NCBI RefSeq assembly: GCF_023701485.1
Contig: NZ_JAMQBK010000016.1
Span: 98,588 to 162,587, forward strand
DNA length: 64,000 nucleotides
Origin: Aporhodopirellula aestuarii
GTDB taxonomy: Bacteria; Planctomycetota; Planctomycetia; Pirellulales; Pirellulaceae
Direction: 5' to 3'
Below, piece after piece: positions 10,053-19,237 of the stretch. The translations under genes and the position numbers were made by a program. The first letter of the stretch is position 1, and each line of letters opens with the position of its first letter. The notes beneath the pieces were generated by a model. It did no database searches. It had not been told where the DNA came from and saw only the letters and a list, made by a program, of their open reading frames with translations.

Positions 10053-10478
10053 CTAAAGAGAGACCTCCGCATAGGTCTCTTCACTTTCCCATAACCGAAC
10101 CTTAAACGCACTCGCACCGGTGTCACTGAGAATCAGCGGACAGGCGACCTCCAGGAAGTGTTTGGCCATGTTTTCGGCAGTCGGATTGCTATCGAGTTCA
10201 TAGATGCGGTGGGGCACCGAACTACGGATTGCGTCGAGCCCGTTTTGGTCTTGGTCCCACAACACAAAAGCGTGGTCCCAATTGTCGTCGATCCAAGTTT
10301 TGCACTTCGTTTTGAGTTGCTTGAAATCGAGAATCCGGCCAACCGCGTCTTGCTCTTGTCCGGTCACGTAGACCTCAAGCACGTAGTTGTGACCATGAAG
10401 GTTTTGGCATTTCCCTTCGTGGCCGACCAAACGATGGCCCGCGCAAAAAGTGAAACGGCGCATGATGGAAATCGTCAC
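10053..10478 (-). CDS. queD: 6-carboxy-5,6,7,8-tetrahydropterin synthase QueD
   Basis: This 141-residue enzyme of the 6-pyruvoyltetrahydropterin synthase fold converts dihydroneopterin triphosphate to 6-carboxytetrahydropterin, the second step of queuosine / 7-deazaguanine synthesis in the cytoplasm. The zinc ligands His15, His28 and His30 are present (AGHR and LHGHNY), as is the catalytic Cys24 between them. The DNWDHAFVLW segment and the SNPTAENMAKHF motif carrying the pterin-anchoring Glu are also present. Related PTPS enzymes share this fold; the Cys spacing and length favour QueD. Another queuosine gene, queG, lies 28 kb away. The last codons of queD also form a hairpin. Confidence 0.9.
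   Translation of the reverse strand: MTISIMRRFTFCAGHRLVGHEGKCQNLHGHNYVLEVYVTGQEQDAVGRILDFKQLKTKCKTWIDDNWDHAFVLWDQDQNGLDAIRSSVPHRIYELDSNPTAENMAKHFLEVACPLILSDTGASAFKVRLWESEETYAEVSL
10056..10080 (-). terminator. Hairpin overlapping the 3' end of queD
   Basis: On the minus strand the last queD codons form perfect 8-base arms AGAGACCT and AGGTCTCT (10073-10080 and 10059-10066) around a six-base loop, followed by CTTTAG at the stop codon. It looks like a weak intrinsic terminator embedded in the coding sequence. The U-tract is short, so termination efficiency is uncertain. Confidence 0.45.
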
Positions 10479-10658
10479 GGTATGGCTCTCGGCTCGAAAC
10501 GTTCAGCGGGCAAGAAATGGGACTCAGCAATCAATTAGATCACGAACCCATGATAGCGTTCCGTCGAGTTCCCGCACTCCCCGCCCCCCCGTGTCAGGCG
10601 AGTGCCCGTGCATATGGCAAGCCACCATCAACGGATGCCCCCCTATCCGTGACACGTG

Positions 10659-11462
10659 TTAGCGAGTCTTCGCCTCGGAGTCTGGAGCGGCGTTTCGGCT
10701 TTCGGTAGGCCGGTACGAGACGAAGCGATGTACGGGGCCGCGTGGTTGGTATTCGTGGGACGCTTCCGACCCAACGCGTCCCGCCATTTGCAATTGGCCA
10801 GCGATCAAGTTAACCGATTCGATAACGAGCGGTTTGATCACAAACCGTGGGTCTTCCTGAGGAATCTCAACGAGAGCGATCGGTCCCGCTTCGGTAAAGT
10901 CCCAACGGATGTCGAGATCGCCCATCGCGGCCTCTTTGCTGATTTTTCGGACAAACGGTTCCAGCGGCAGAGGCAACGCGCCGGCCTTCAAGTCTGACAA
11001 TGCGATCGCGAGCAAGTTCGGCTCTTCGGTCATCTCGACACTCAACCGACATGAAACGACGGTGTCCCATCGGTTGGACGTGTATCGTGCGGCGGCAAAG
11101 AGCTGCCCATTCTCCAACGCGATCGCGGGATCAGAAACACCATGCGCAAAGAGTCGCCCGAACCGCTCGGGGAGTTCGCTCTGCAGCCACGCATTAATCT
11201 CTTCTTCGCTAAACGACGTTTTCCAAAACATCCCTTGCTGCGTTTGCAGGCGAACCTGTTCGACATCATGCTCGAGTTGGTTCCGAGCAATTTCAGCAAT
11301 CGCCTCCGATTGATTCCTCGCCCGACTGTAAAACTCGGGAACTTGTTTGGATTGAGAAACCGCCCACCAACTCGCGCCAGAAGCAACGATGACACAGGTT
11401 GCCACGATGCAGAGCGACAAACGCACCCACCGATTCGCGAAGGTATTTTTAAAGCGGCTCAT
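10659..11462 (-). CDS. Membrane-anchored periplasmic hypothetical protein
   Basis: A protein of 267 residues with a basic N-terminus and one hydrophobic segment near residues 14-33 (LSLCIVATCVIVASGASWWA), which fits a signal anchor with the rest in the periplasm. The soluble part begins with a helical stretch rich in Gln and Glu (about 45-75). It then has a mixed region containing FSEEEINAWLQSELPERF, reminiscent of small lipid-binding or YpmS-like envelope proteins, but the match is too weak to name a family. The tail (about 235-267) is hydrophilic. It is 140 bases downstream of the 1091-residue secreted protein on the same strand and could share its transcript. I do not recognise a function. 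Confidence 0.6.
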   Translation of the reverse strand: MSRFKNTFANRWVRLSLCIVATCVIVASGASWWAVSQSKQVPEFYSRARNQSEAIAEIARNQLEHDVEQVRLQTQQGMFWKTSFSEEEINAWLQSELPERFGRLFAHGVSDPAIALENGQLFAAARYTSNRWDTVVSCRLSVEMTEEPNLLAIALSDLKAGALPLPLEPFVRKISKEAAMGDLDIRWDFTEAGPIALVEIPQEDPRFVIKPLVIESVNLIAGQLQMAGRVGSEASHEYQPRGPVHRFVSYRPTESRNAAPDSEAKTR

Positions 11463-11602
11463 CAGATCTCCATTGCAGGACGACGGCGGAATGAGGCGAT
11501 GCCGTGGTTCTGCACCAAGGCCGGGTATTATTGGAAGCGGTAAATGCGTTCAAAACAACCGAATGCGGTGCTGTGGGGAGCGATAATTTTGTTGATTTTT
11601 CG

Positions 11603-14600
11603 CTAGAACCGCAGGGGATTCGGCAGCCACCTGCGAAGCCTGCCGGCAATCGTTTCGGAGGCTTCGGACTCTATTTTCGTGGCATCGGATGACGGATCCG
11701 GCTCGGGTGTTACGGTTGAATCGTTGGCCGGGGTTCGCTCGGGCGAGCCAAATGGAGGCACGGGCGAGGGATTTTCTGTTGAGGGCACGGTAGGAGCCGC
11801 TTCACGCCACATGGGCGTGGGAAGGCCGCCGACATCAAACGGAAAGCGACTACGAACCCCATCTCGGCCCGTTGCGTCATCGGGGACCATGGAGACCGTG
11901 GTGTGGTGAGAGATCCTCAACAGGTCGTTGGCCCAGTAGTTTCGTAGTAGCGCCGCGGCGGGTTTTAAATCAGAATGCTGGAGCCCCTGCACGGCGAGAT
12001 ACGCAAGACTCTGCAGTTCCGAGCGTTCCGCCGCACTGGCAAAGTAGTCGGTGACGATCACGTCATCGATCCAAACGGTTGTCGATGAGAAGTTATCAAT
12101 CGTGACTCGAAGATTCTGATCTTTCTCGCAATCAACATCGAGCCATTCCAGGACCAGACGCCCGACGTGCCATTTTCCGTCGCTCGCGACTTTCAGCGTT
12201 TCACTGCGTCTGATCGGTTGACCATTTCGCTCACCTTCGATTGCGACGCGAATCTCCGCCATTTCCGGCGGCACTGGCTGAGCCGATGTGGCGGGATCGC
12301 TGATGATTGGTGCCTGCCCACGAACTGACATCGAGATCCCGATACGTCCGGCAACTGGACGCCCAACCTCTCGACTGATCAACCAGGACGAGGCTCCTGA
12401 CTCGGTCTTGCCGCACATGCGGATCGACTTTCTGCCTTCGCTGAATGCAACCGAATCGATGGCGACCGCGTCGGCAGGATGATGGGCATGCATCCAGCCG
12501 GGGATGCCAAGTTCGTGACGTTGTTCGAACCCACCATTGACGAGCAGATTGCGACACGTCGGTTGATTCGCCTCAAGCGATTGGACAGGCGTCGGTGGCG
12601 TGCGTTCGCCCAATTGATCGAGAGCAGTCCCATCGCTCGACACCGTTCGTTCGCGCGACGAAGAGCGACTGTCCCCGGACGTAAATGCGCGTCCCATGCT
12701 CCACCGGTCGGTCAACCACAGCGAGCCGGCCCGGCTCGACACGGTTTCGTCAGATGTGGATGCGCCCGGCGTCGAAACGTTCTGCGCGTTTACACCGCCC
12801 CTCGAATACCGAGAGCCGGCAACCATGGTTTGCGCTGGAGACCTCGCAGTTGATGTCATTCCGGCGAGCTCGCCGAGCAATCCAAGATTTTCGACGATCG
12901 ACGTCACTTGGCTGGTAAGCAGTGCAATTCGCGAGCGAGCGTCGTCTGCCTCGGAGGCGAACTGAATCGTTGGCGAGATCCGGTCGGAGGCGCAACAAAC
13001 GCTCAGCGATGAGGCGGGAACCACGATCGTGGCACCACCGCTGCGAACGATCGGCAGTGTTGTCCGAACACCATCAATCGCCGTAGGTGGCTGACTCGAC
13101 CACGCCGTGATTTCGGATAGCGGAAACGTTACCCGCATCGGCCATGGAGCACGATTGACACAAATCAATACACTGCCATCGCCGATATTCGCATGGCGAA
13201 TATGCACCAATGAACTGGAGCCACCACGCTCGTCGTCGGCCTGCGAGCTCGTTAGCCAACGCGAATCTTCATCCCAGCAAGATCGCCAGAGCTGGATCGC
13301 ACCACGCACCGAACCTGACTGCGGAAGCACTTCACCGTTGAGAAGCGATTCGTCAATGAGCAGGTCGTGCCGGTAGATCCGTTTCAGTGACATTGACGCG
13401 GTATGGCGGATCGTCCACTTGGACCAGTCCTGAAGCCACGTGTTCGCAGCGAACGCTTCATCGCGTCGCAGCAGCGGCAATGCAGTCGGGTCGTTCGCCA
13501 ATTCTGCGGTGGTGGTTGCCTCACGAGAAGTCTCATCAATCGAACATTCCCGGCATCCGAACCACAGGATTTCGGCTTTGTCAGCGGCATGAAGGGCGGG
13601 CGGAAAATGACCACGGATCGTTTGGGGCGATGGACGTTGGAAGTTAGCGACTCGCAAGCGAGTCTTCTTTGACGGTGCACTCGCGGGCGATTTGACAAGT
13701 TCGAGAATCACCTCGTCGGCCGCAGTGGCATTCACCTCGGCTGGCGACGATTCGCGTGGAACGATTTGCCACGATTGCAACCCGAGCCGGTTGGCTTTTG
13801 CTCGCACGCATCGCATCAGTAGTTCGCGCAATTCGCGTTCGTCACCTGTTAGCGAATCGTCGGTTGCATCAAACACGATTCCGTCCGCAGACGCGGCGAC
13901 GATGGTATCCAAACGCTGCTGAATCGTTTCCATGATCGAGGCCCAACGTTGCGACGGACTCGCTCCATTTCGCTCAGCTGCGGCGAGCCCCCAGGAGAAT
14001 CGCGAGGTCAGAGAGCCGCCCGGCTGGAAAGCTCCGTACTCCACATCGATTTCCGGAAATCCATTCCATCGCACCAGACTTCGGCGATGAGTCACGGCCT
14101 GTGCGGGGGAGTCAGAGGCCGAAACGGCTGGCACGTCCACTGCTGCGGCATTTCCGACGGAGGCTACCGGCATTGGTTGAGTTTGAGCGGGCAAGACGAT
14201 CAGCGGCCAGGATTCAGGGGTGACCGCGGCCGAGTTTGCATCGCTGCGATTCTTCAGTAGGCCGCGATCGAGATACAGAAGCCCGCGCCAACGCGACGCC
14301 GCGGGCGAGTGGGTATCCAAACGCAATTCATACACGCCTTCGGGGAGAGACTGCGAGAAACGAAATTCCCATCGGCCGCTGTGGTTGATCGCCGATTCAG
14401 TTTCATCCTGCTGCACCATGACTTCGTCAGCACGGATGAGCGGGGCTCGCTCGATAACCCGGCGATCGGCAACGGAGGTCACGACGAGGCTGCAGGGGGC
14501 CCAATGGTTTTCCGGCAAGGGCGTCTCGTCTTCACTGCGGCAGACGATCTCGCCGTGAATCGGAGTATCGCTACGGTAAGCGAGAGAGGGACGCACCTGC

Positions 14601-14878
14601 GCAGCATTTCGCTCGAACTGAGCAGCGTCCTCAGCCGATCGCAAGACCGCTGATAAGACGAGTTCTGGACCGGTGACTTCCGCGTCGGGATCGGTGGAGG
14701 TAGCTGGGGCCCCGGTGGAATCGGACTGTTGAGGAACGGACTCCTGCCCGATCACACCGGTGGGGGTGATGACCAGACTCCCCACAATCAGAACTCCGGC
14801 GACGATCGCGATGCGAAGGAAACGGCGAATTGCGGGACTAGGAAGGAGAAGTTCGATCACAGTAACGACGTCGCTCAC
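11603..14878 (-). CDS. Large secreted hypothetical protein with a carbohydrate-binding-like domain
   Basis: A protein of 1091 residues with an N-terminal hydrophobic segment near 20-44 (FLRIAIVAGVLIVGSLVITP), likely a signal peptide or anchor, so it should act outside the cytoplasm. The middle (about 260-640) has alternating strands and helices and includes WNGFPEIDVEYGAF and a DGIVFDATDDS segment, which could belong to a barrel-like domain. Residues 777-945 begin NLLVNGGFEQ and end TVWIDDVIV, the classic frame of CBM4/9-type or related jelly-roll carbohydrate-binding modules. The low-complexity C-terminus is Pro/Ser-rich. No catalytic residues could be assigned. A role in binding or degrading sulfated polysaccharides would suit a planctomycete, but that is a guess. 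Confidence 0.65.
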   Translation of the reverse strand: MSDVVTVIELLLPSPAIRRFLRIAIVAGVLIVGSLVITPTGVIGQESVPQQSDSTGAPATSTDPDAEVTGPELVLSAVLRSAEDAAQFERNAAQVRPSLAYRSDTPIHGEIVCRSEDETPLPENHWAPCSLVVTSVADRRVIERAPLIRADEVMVQQDETESAINHSGRWEFRFSQSLPEGVYELRLDTHSPAASRWRGLLYLDRGLLKNRSDANSAAVTPESWPLIVLPAQTQPMPVASVGNAAAVDVPAVSASDSPAQAVTHRRSLVRWNGFPEIDVEYGAFQPGGSLTSRFSWGLAAAERNGASPSQRWASIMETIQQRLDTIVAASADGIVFDATDDSLTGDERELRELLMRCVRAKANRLGLQSWQIVPRESSPAEVNATAADEVILELVKSPASAPSKKTRLRVANFQRPSPQTIRGHFPPALHAADKAEILWFGCRECSIDETSREATTTAELANDPTALPLLRRDEAFAANTWLQDWSKWTIRHTASMSLKRIYRHDLLIDESLLNGEVLPQSGSVRGAIQLWRSCWDEDSRWLTSSQADDERGGSSSLVHIRHANIGDGSVLICVNRAPWPMRVTFPLSEITAWSSQPPTAIDGVRTTLPIVRSGGATIVVPASSLSVCCASDRISPTIQFASEADDARSRIALLTSQVTSIVENLGLLGELAGMTSTARSPAQTMVAGSRYSRGGVNAQNVSTPGASTSDETVSSRAGSLWLTDRWSMGRAFTSGDSRSSSRERTVSSDGTALDQLGERTPPTPVQSLEANQPTCRNLLVNGGFEQRHELGIPGWMHAHHPADAVAIDSVAFSEGRKSIRMCGKTESGASSWLISREVGRPVAGRIGISMSVRGQAPIISDPATSAQPVPPEMAEIRVAIEGERNGQPIRRSETLKVASDGKWHVGRLVLEWLDVDCEKDQNLRVTIDNFSSTTVWIDDVIVTDYFASAAERSELQSLAYLAVQGLQHSDLKPAAALLRNYWANDLLRISHHTTVSMVPDDATGRDGVRSRFPFDVGGLPTPMWREAAPTVPSTENPSPVPPFGSPERTPANDSTVTPEPDPSSDATKIESEASETIAGRLRRWLPNPLRF

Positions 14879-15062
14879 GCTCGAATAGGTTCATGGGAGT
14901 GACTGGAGTAAGCCAACTCAAAAGTAGCCATTTTTTGGGACTGATCACAAGTCCGTTTTCGCCGGTGTGAAACACGTATTAATCGCTCTGGTGTTGGATG
15001 CGGGGGGCATGTCAGAATGCGACGAGGCATCTATCCCTCCCCTGCTCCCCACGGGAAACCCC

Positions 15063-16052
15063 ATGACGTTGAAAGGGCTGACAAGTCGGCTGGTCGACGC
15101 GACCGCGTATGCGGCCGTGCGTGGCATCGTGTCGGTGATTCAAGTGCTGCCGATGGACATGGGTGACCACCTCTGTCGGGCGCTCGCGACTCTGTTGACC
15201 GGTCCGATGCCGATCCGTGAACGAACGATTTCGGAAACGCTCGACAAGATCTATCCGACGGTTGGGCCAGAAGACGCGCGGCGATTGACCCTCGCGATGT
15301 GGCACCATTTGATGTTGATGGTTTGCGAAATCGCGTGGGCGCAGCGACGATTGCATCGCTCGAACTGGACTGAACATGTCAGCTTTCGCGGCAACCGTGA
15401 GATGCTTCAGGCGAGCTTCTCACCGCGTGCTTCAGTGCTGGTTAGCGGTCACTTTGGCAATTTCGAAATCGGCAGCTACACGCTGGGGCTGATGGGCCTG
15501 AAAACGCTCGCGATCGCCCGCAACCTTGACAACATTTACTTGCACCGGTGGGTCGAGCGATTTCGTGGAGCGAAGGGGCAACGCCTCGTCGACAAAAATG
15601 GGTGCGCACCGATCGTCGAACAATTCATGCAGGAGGGCGGGACACTTTCCTTGCTGGCCGACCAACATGCCGGCGACAAAGGCTTGTGGGTGGACTTTTG
15701 TGGCGTGCCAGCGTCCTGTCATAAAGCGCTTGCGCTGTTTTCGCTGGCCAACGTGGCACCGATGCTCGCCGTCTACACGAGGCGAGTGGATGGTCGGCCG
15801 ATGCAGTTCGAATCGGCACTGATGGACATGGTTGACCCCGGTGTGGTCGATGCGGAGGGCAACCCGCCTCCGGAATGCGAGTCCGTCGAAACGCTCACGG
15901 GCTGGTACAACCGACAACTCGAACGCATCATCGACTTGTCACCGGAGCAATACTGGTGGCTGCATCGACGCTGGCGAACGCCTTCGCCGCGGGTCGCCAA
16001 GCGATTGGCAAAGAAACGCGAAGCGACGGCACAATTACGCGCTGCGGGCTAG
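15063..16052 (+). CDS. LpxL/HtrB-type lysophospholipid acyltransferase
   Basis: This is a 329-residue member of the lipid A acyltransferase family, which adds a secondary acyl chain to a lipid at the inner membrane. The catalytic H-x4-E motif is present as HFGNFE (His130, Glu135 from the chosen start). The ADQHAGDKG segment and the C-terminal LSPEQYWWLHRRWRT box follow in the right order. A hydrophobic helix near the start (AYAAVRGIVSVIQVLP) fits the usual anchor. In-frame ATGs upstream at 14967 and 15009 are possible, but the family-like N-terminus begins at 15063. The last 18 bases overlap the convergent holA gene. The exact acceptor lipid is unknown. Confidence 0.85.
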   Translation: MTLKGLTSRLVDATAYAAVRGIVSVIQVLPMDMGDHLCRALATLLTGPMPIRERTISETLDKIYPTVGPEDARRLTLAMWHHLMLMVCEIAWAQRRLHRSNWTEHVSFRGNREMLQASFSPRASVLVSGHFGNFEIGSYTLGLMGLKTLAIARNLDNIYLHRWVERFRGAKGQRLVDKNGCAPIVEQFMQEGGTLSLLADQHAGDKGLWVDFCGVPASCHKALALFSLANVAPMLAVYTRRVDGRPMQFESALMDMVDPGVVDAEGNPPPECESVETLTGWYNRQLERIIDLSPEQYWWLHRRWRTPSPRVAKRLAKKREATAQLRAAG

Positions 16053-17084
16053 TCGCATCACGAGTTGCTCGAGCATAAACCGATCGCGGCCATCGGCGCT
16101 ATGCGTGCCTTTGAGGCGAAGGTCGGCATCGAGCATCCAGCCGAGCAATTGCTTCGCCCGGGACCGTCCCATCGTTTGCAGTTGTTTCTTAGCTGCCTGA
16201 ATTTCCGCAGGACGCCGAATCCCAGCAAGCGCCAAAACATCTTCGAATTGCCACGGACGGCCACTCCGCTCGCGATGCTCAATGATCGTCGTCGCCATCC
16301 CGAGTCGCCGCAGTGACCAAGAGATTTGAGGCAGCAGCGCGATCGCCTTTTGGCCTCCGGTGAACAGTTTATCGAGTTGCCGGAGAGCTTCCGCCGCATC
16401 TCCTCCGGCAATCGCATCGGTAATCTGCCAGACCGTCTTGCCCTGCCAACCAGCGACAACGTCACGCACGAGCGACTCTTCGATCTTGCCCCCGACGTCC
16501 ACGTAAAGCGCGAGTTTGGCGATCTCGGTGTCGAGCATGCCAATTTCTTCGCCAAGCATTTCGATCAACGCGTCGGCAGCACCGGCGGCGAGTTTGACCT
16601 GATGCCGCGCGGCCACGTATCCGGTCAAAAACTTGCGTCTCGTTGCGGCAGTGACCCCTTGTTTGGTGTCCGTGTTGTTGCCGCATGCAACGAGCAGATG
16701 ATCCTTGTCGGCCGCTTTGTAGAGCCTTGTGTTGCTCGCCAAAGAATCAAGTTCGAGGACAAACCGCGTGCTGTCTCCAGGGGCCGCGACGTACTTCTCC
16801 AGTTCGGTACGGTGACCGGTCACGAATTTGTCGGCCGAACGCACCGCCAGGGTCCGTTTATCACCGGCGTCAAAATCGAACAATGATGCCGTTGCCAAAT
16901 CGTCCCTGAGGTCCGACCAACGCGTCGTCTCGCCGTCGAATTGAGTCCAGTCGCCTTCGCCGATGAGTTTTTCCATCGCCCATCGACGGAGCGTGGCATC
17001 ATTGCCATAGATGATGGCGAGAGAATCGCCCGCAGTCGTCGGCGTGGTGCCGGCGATGTATTCAAACGCGTGTTGTTTCGGCAT
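16035..17084 (-). CDS. holA: DNA polymerase III delta subunit HolA
   Basis: This is the 349-residue clamp-loader delta subunit, which opens the beta sliding clamp. The layout matches the family: an N-terminal AAA+-like domain without a functional P-loop, starting with AIIYGNDATLRRWAMEKL and FVLELDSLASNTRLYKA. The helical lid follows (EIGMLDTEIAKLALY), then the collar with WQITDAIAGGDAAEALRQLDKLF and the SWSLRRL segment. It begins five bases after the membrane gene at 17090 and so appears to be the last gene of the PilM-like run, which is an unusual place for a replication gene. Its 3' end overlaps the convergent acyltransferase by 18 bases. Confidence 0.9.
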   Translation of the reverse strand: MPKQHAFEYIAGTTPTTAGDSLAIIYGNDATLRRWAMEKLIGEGDWTQFDGETTRWSDLRDDLATASLFDFDAGDKRTLAVRSADKFVTGHRTELEKYVAAPGDSTRFVLELDSLASNTRLYKAADKDHLLVACGNNTDTKQGVTAATRRKFLTGYVAARHQVKLAAGAADALIEMLGEEIGMLDTEIAKLALYVDVGGKIEESLVRDVVAGWQGKTVWQITDAIAGGDAAEALRQLDKLFTGGQKAIALLPQISWSLRRLGMATTIIEHRERSGRPWQFEDVLALAGIRRPAEIQAAKKQLQTMGRSRAKQLLGWMLDADLRLKGTHSADGRDRFMLEQLVMRLARSA

Positions 17085-17089
17085 CGCGT

Positions 17090-19141
17090 CTAGAGACCAC
17101 GCTCTTTCGCGAACGAATAGATCCGGTACTTCTCTTGGTCCCGCACCTCGCTCTGCACCTGCAGACCACCGTACTCATCAAAGAGCAGCACCAACCCGGG
17201 TTCGGTCAACTCGTCTTTTTCAACGATCTCCAGTGGCCGTCCGCCCTCAATATCGATCACCGTGGACGAGGACAGCACCTGAGCATCCTCAACCTTTTTG
17301 ATCTGCAGATTGATCGGATCGATGATGTCGGAGGTTCCCTTGAAACTCAACGACGAGCCTTCGGTGGCGTCGTCCATCCAAATCGGCATCGGGGCCGCGT
17401 AGGTCGGATTGTGCGAGAAGTTCAAAACATCCGCTTTTGGAGGCGACTTGTAGTAATCGATTTTCTTGCCGGCGATCTCGAATGTACGCGGACGAGATTG
17501 TTCAACGGGTCCAGCGTAGTAGCTGCTCAGAGACGGAAGAACCGCAGGTGGGCTGGGTTCGCTCCACGGGCTCCAACGCTGGAAATCGCGTTTCTTGTTC
17601 TCTTCGGCTTCGATCATCAAACCTTGGACCCGGGCGTAAACATCCGCACTGAGGGTCGCCATCTTCGGTTGATGCAGCGGGTTGGCAGGGAAGTTTGGAT
17701 CTTGGACCGCATACCGGATCCGATAGACATACTTTTGACCGGGCATCGGGCTGAGTTTGTCATCACGGCGGGCAAAGTCGTAGAACCGCATGATTTTGTA
17801 TTCAACGGGATTTACTTCGAGAGTCTGCATGCCAGCGGCAACCCCCATTCCCATACTCATCCCCATGTCCAAGTCCATATCCATACTCATCATGGAATAA
17901 TCCATTCCCATGTCGCCATCTATTCCACCGGCACCGGCAGTGGCTCCCGGCCCGGCGAGTTCCAAGTCATCGGGATTGATTTCTTCGATCTGTTGCGACT
18001 CTTCAAACAACAACTCCTGTTCGATTTCGACGCGGGTCCGCATGGGGATCAGCGGATGGAGGGCAAACTTGGAATAATCGCTCAGCAGGATCGGCGGGAT
18101 GTACCCGGTCACGTTAAGGTCGCGATAGTCAACCGGAACCAGCTCGGGAGCGTAACCTGCCCACACAAAGGCGGCTCGCTTGAGGTCGCTCTCGCGGGAC
18201 GCGATCTTGACCCAGTCTTCCTCAACCAATTGCTCAACGGATTTCCGAGTAACGTTTGCACGCTGGATTTCGTAATTGAAATAAAACGGCTGGTCACGTT
18301 GCGGCAGGAAGCCGTCGGCATCAAACAGCGCGGCCTTGTAGGCCTCGGCAATTTCCTTGTGCGGGAGAACCGCAGTGCCAGCGATAAACCACGCACTCTG
18401 TGGTACTGGATGCTTGCCGTCGGCAGACTGGATCGATGCGCTCGAGTTGGGCACAAACCCGAAGTTGTATTCGGAAGAAAGCGTTCGAACCGGGCCGGTC
18501 ATTCCAGAACCCATCATGCTCGGGTCCATCATCCCTGGCCCCATCATGCTCGGATCCATCATTCCGGGGTCCATCATACCGCTATCCATTTCCATCATGT
18601 CGTCCATGCCCATCATGTCGTCCATGCCCATCATGCCCCGACGCCCACGCGACCGTTTTGGCTGGGGCTTCTTTTTCTGCTCAACCTTTTCGACAGGTTC
18701 CGCCGGCGGGAGGTCTCGGGCGCGATAGTTAGCACTCGATGACAGCACGGCGTACGATTCGATATGCGAACTGGTCATCAGGGCGCGGGGGGCCAACAAC
18801 GTCGGATCCTGACGACGGGTCGATTCGGTCAACGGAATCGGAATCCATGTTTTGCTGGGGTTGTACGCTTGGTAGGGCACGTACTCGTTCTTCTCAGCCA
18901 ACTCCGCTTTGATATCGAAGGTGGGCTTCCGTTCGGGAAGGATTGCCTCGGAGTGATCGTCATCGATACTCGCCCGGACCTGCTTGGCTTCGTTGGCGAG
19001 CCTCTCGGGGTCCTGCTCCTTCGTCATGTCGGGCAAACTCAGACCGCTATACACCATCCATACCGACGTCAAAATCACGATGCCGACGACCATTTTTTCG
19101 GCGTGGTGAATGAAGAAGTCTTTGATTTTGTCGGCGTCCAT
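17090..19141 (-). CDS. Single-span membrane protein with Met/Asp/Gly-rich segments (PilM-operon partner 2)
   Basis: A protein of 683 residues. A membrane span near residues 17-33 (MVVGIVILTSVWMVYSG) follows a short basic-acidic cytoplasmic N-terminus, which places the rest in the periplasm. Two low-complexity segments stand out: 170-216, made of MMGMDD, MMDPGMMDPSMM and similar units just after a basic KPQPKRSRGRRG patch, and 409-438, rich in MGMD, MSMDMD and MGMSMGMG. Between and after them are ordinary mixed regions, including YVYRIRYAVQDPNFPANPL near 471-489. The gene follows the other Met-rich gene after 96 bases and precedes holA by five. By position after a PilM/PilN-like gene it could play a PilO/PilP-like part, but there is no clear sequence support. 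Confidence 0.7.
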   Translation of the reverse strand: MDADKIKDFFIHHAEKMVVGIVILTSVWMVYSGLSLPDMTKEQDPERLANEAKQVRASIDDDHSEAILPERKPTFDIKAELAEKNEYVPYQAYNPSKTWIPIPLTESTRRQDPTLLAPRALMTSSHIESYAVLSSSANYRARDLPPAEPVEKVEQKKKPQPKRSRGRRGMMGMDDMMGMDDMMEMDSGMMDPGMMDPSMMGPGMMDPSMMGSGMTGPVRTLSSEYNFGFVPNSSASIQSADGKHPVPQSAWFIAGTAVLPHKEIAEAYKAALFDADGFLPQRDQPFYFNYEIQRANVTRKSVEQLVEEDWVKIASRESDLKRAAFVWAGYAPELVPVDYRDLNVTGYIPPILLSDYSKFALHPLIPMRTRVEIEQELLFEESQQIEEINPDDLELAGPGATAGAGGIDGDMGMDYSMMSMDMDLDMGMSMGMGVAAGMQTLEVNPVEYKIMRFYDFARRDDKLSPMPGQKYVYRIRYAVQDPNFPANPLHQPKMATLSADVYARVQGLMIEAEENKKRDFQRWSPWSEPSPPAVLPSLSSYYAGPVEQSRPRTFEIAGKKIDYYKSPPKADVLNFSHNPTYAAPMPIWMDDATEGSSLSFKGTSDIIDPINLQIKKVEDAQVLSSSTVIDIEGGRPLEIVEKDELTEPGLVLLFDEYGGLQVQSEVRDQEKYRIYSFAKERGL
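17826..17915 (-). repeat. Met/Asp-rich low-complexity coding repeat (second segment, 683-residue protein)
   Basis: The plus strand shows irregular repeats of CCCAT and TCCAT units. In the minus frame these encode alternating Met-Gly-Met-Asp and Met-Ser-Met-Asp pairs, residues 409-438 of the 683-residue protein. The phase is kept at three and six bases, so the repeat is coding and not a noncoding array. Confidence 0.7.
18497..18633 (-). repeat. MMGMDD / MMDPxMM tandem coding repeat
   Basis: Two near-perfect 18-base units encode MMGMDD twice, followed by degenerate 15-base units encoding MMDPG, MMDPS, MMGPG, MMDPS and MMGSG. These are residues 170-216 of the 683-residue membrane protein. Repeats of this kind can change length by slippage while keeping frame. 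Confidence 0.75.
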
Positions 19142-19237
19142 GAGGTTCTCCGTCGGAGAGACGATAAGTTGAGCGATGAGAGGAGATAGGAATCGGTTCG
19201 CCGCGGCACCAGTTCGCTGCGGCGATTGCGGATCTGA

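Noticed and set aside
17135..18742. Long plus-strand open frame of about 535 codons
   Set aside because: It is antisense to the Met-rich membrane protein. Its His/Met-rich composition comes from the complementary repeat, and it has no family resemblance.
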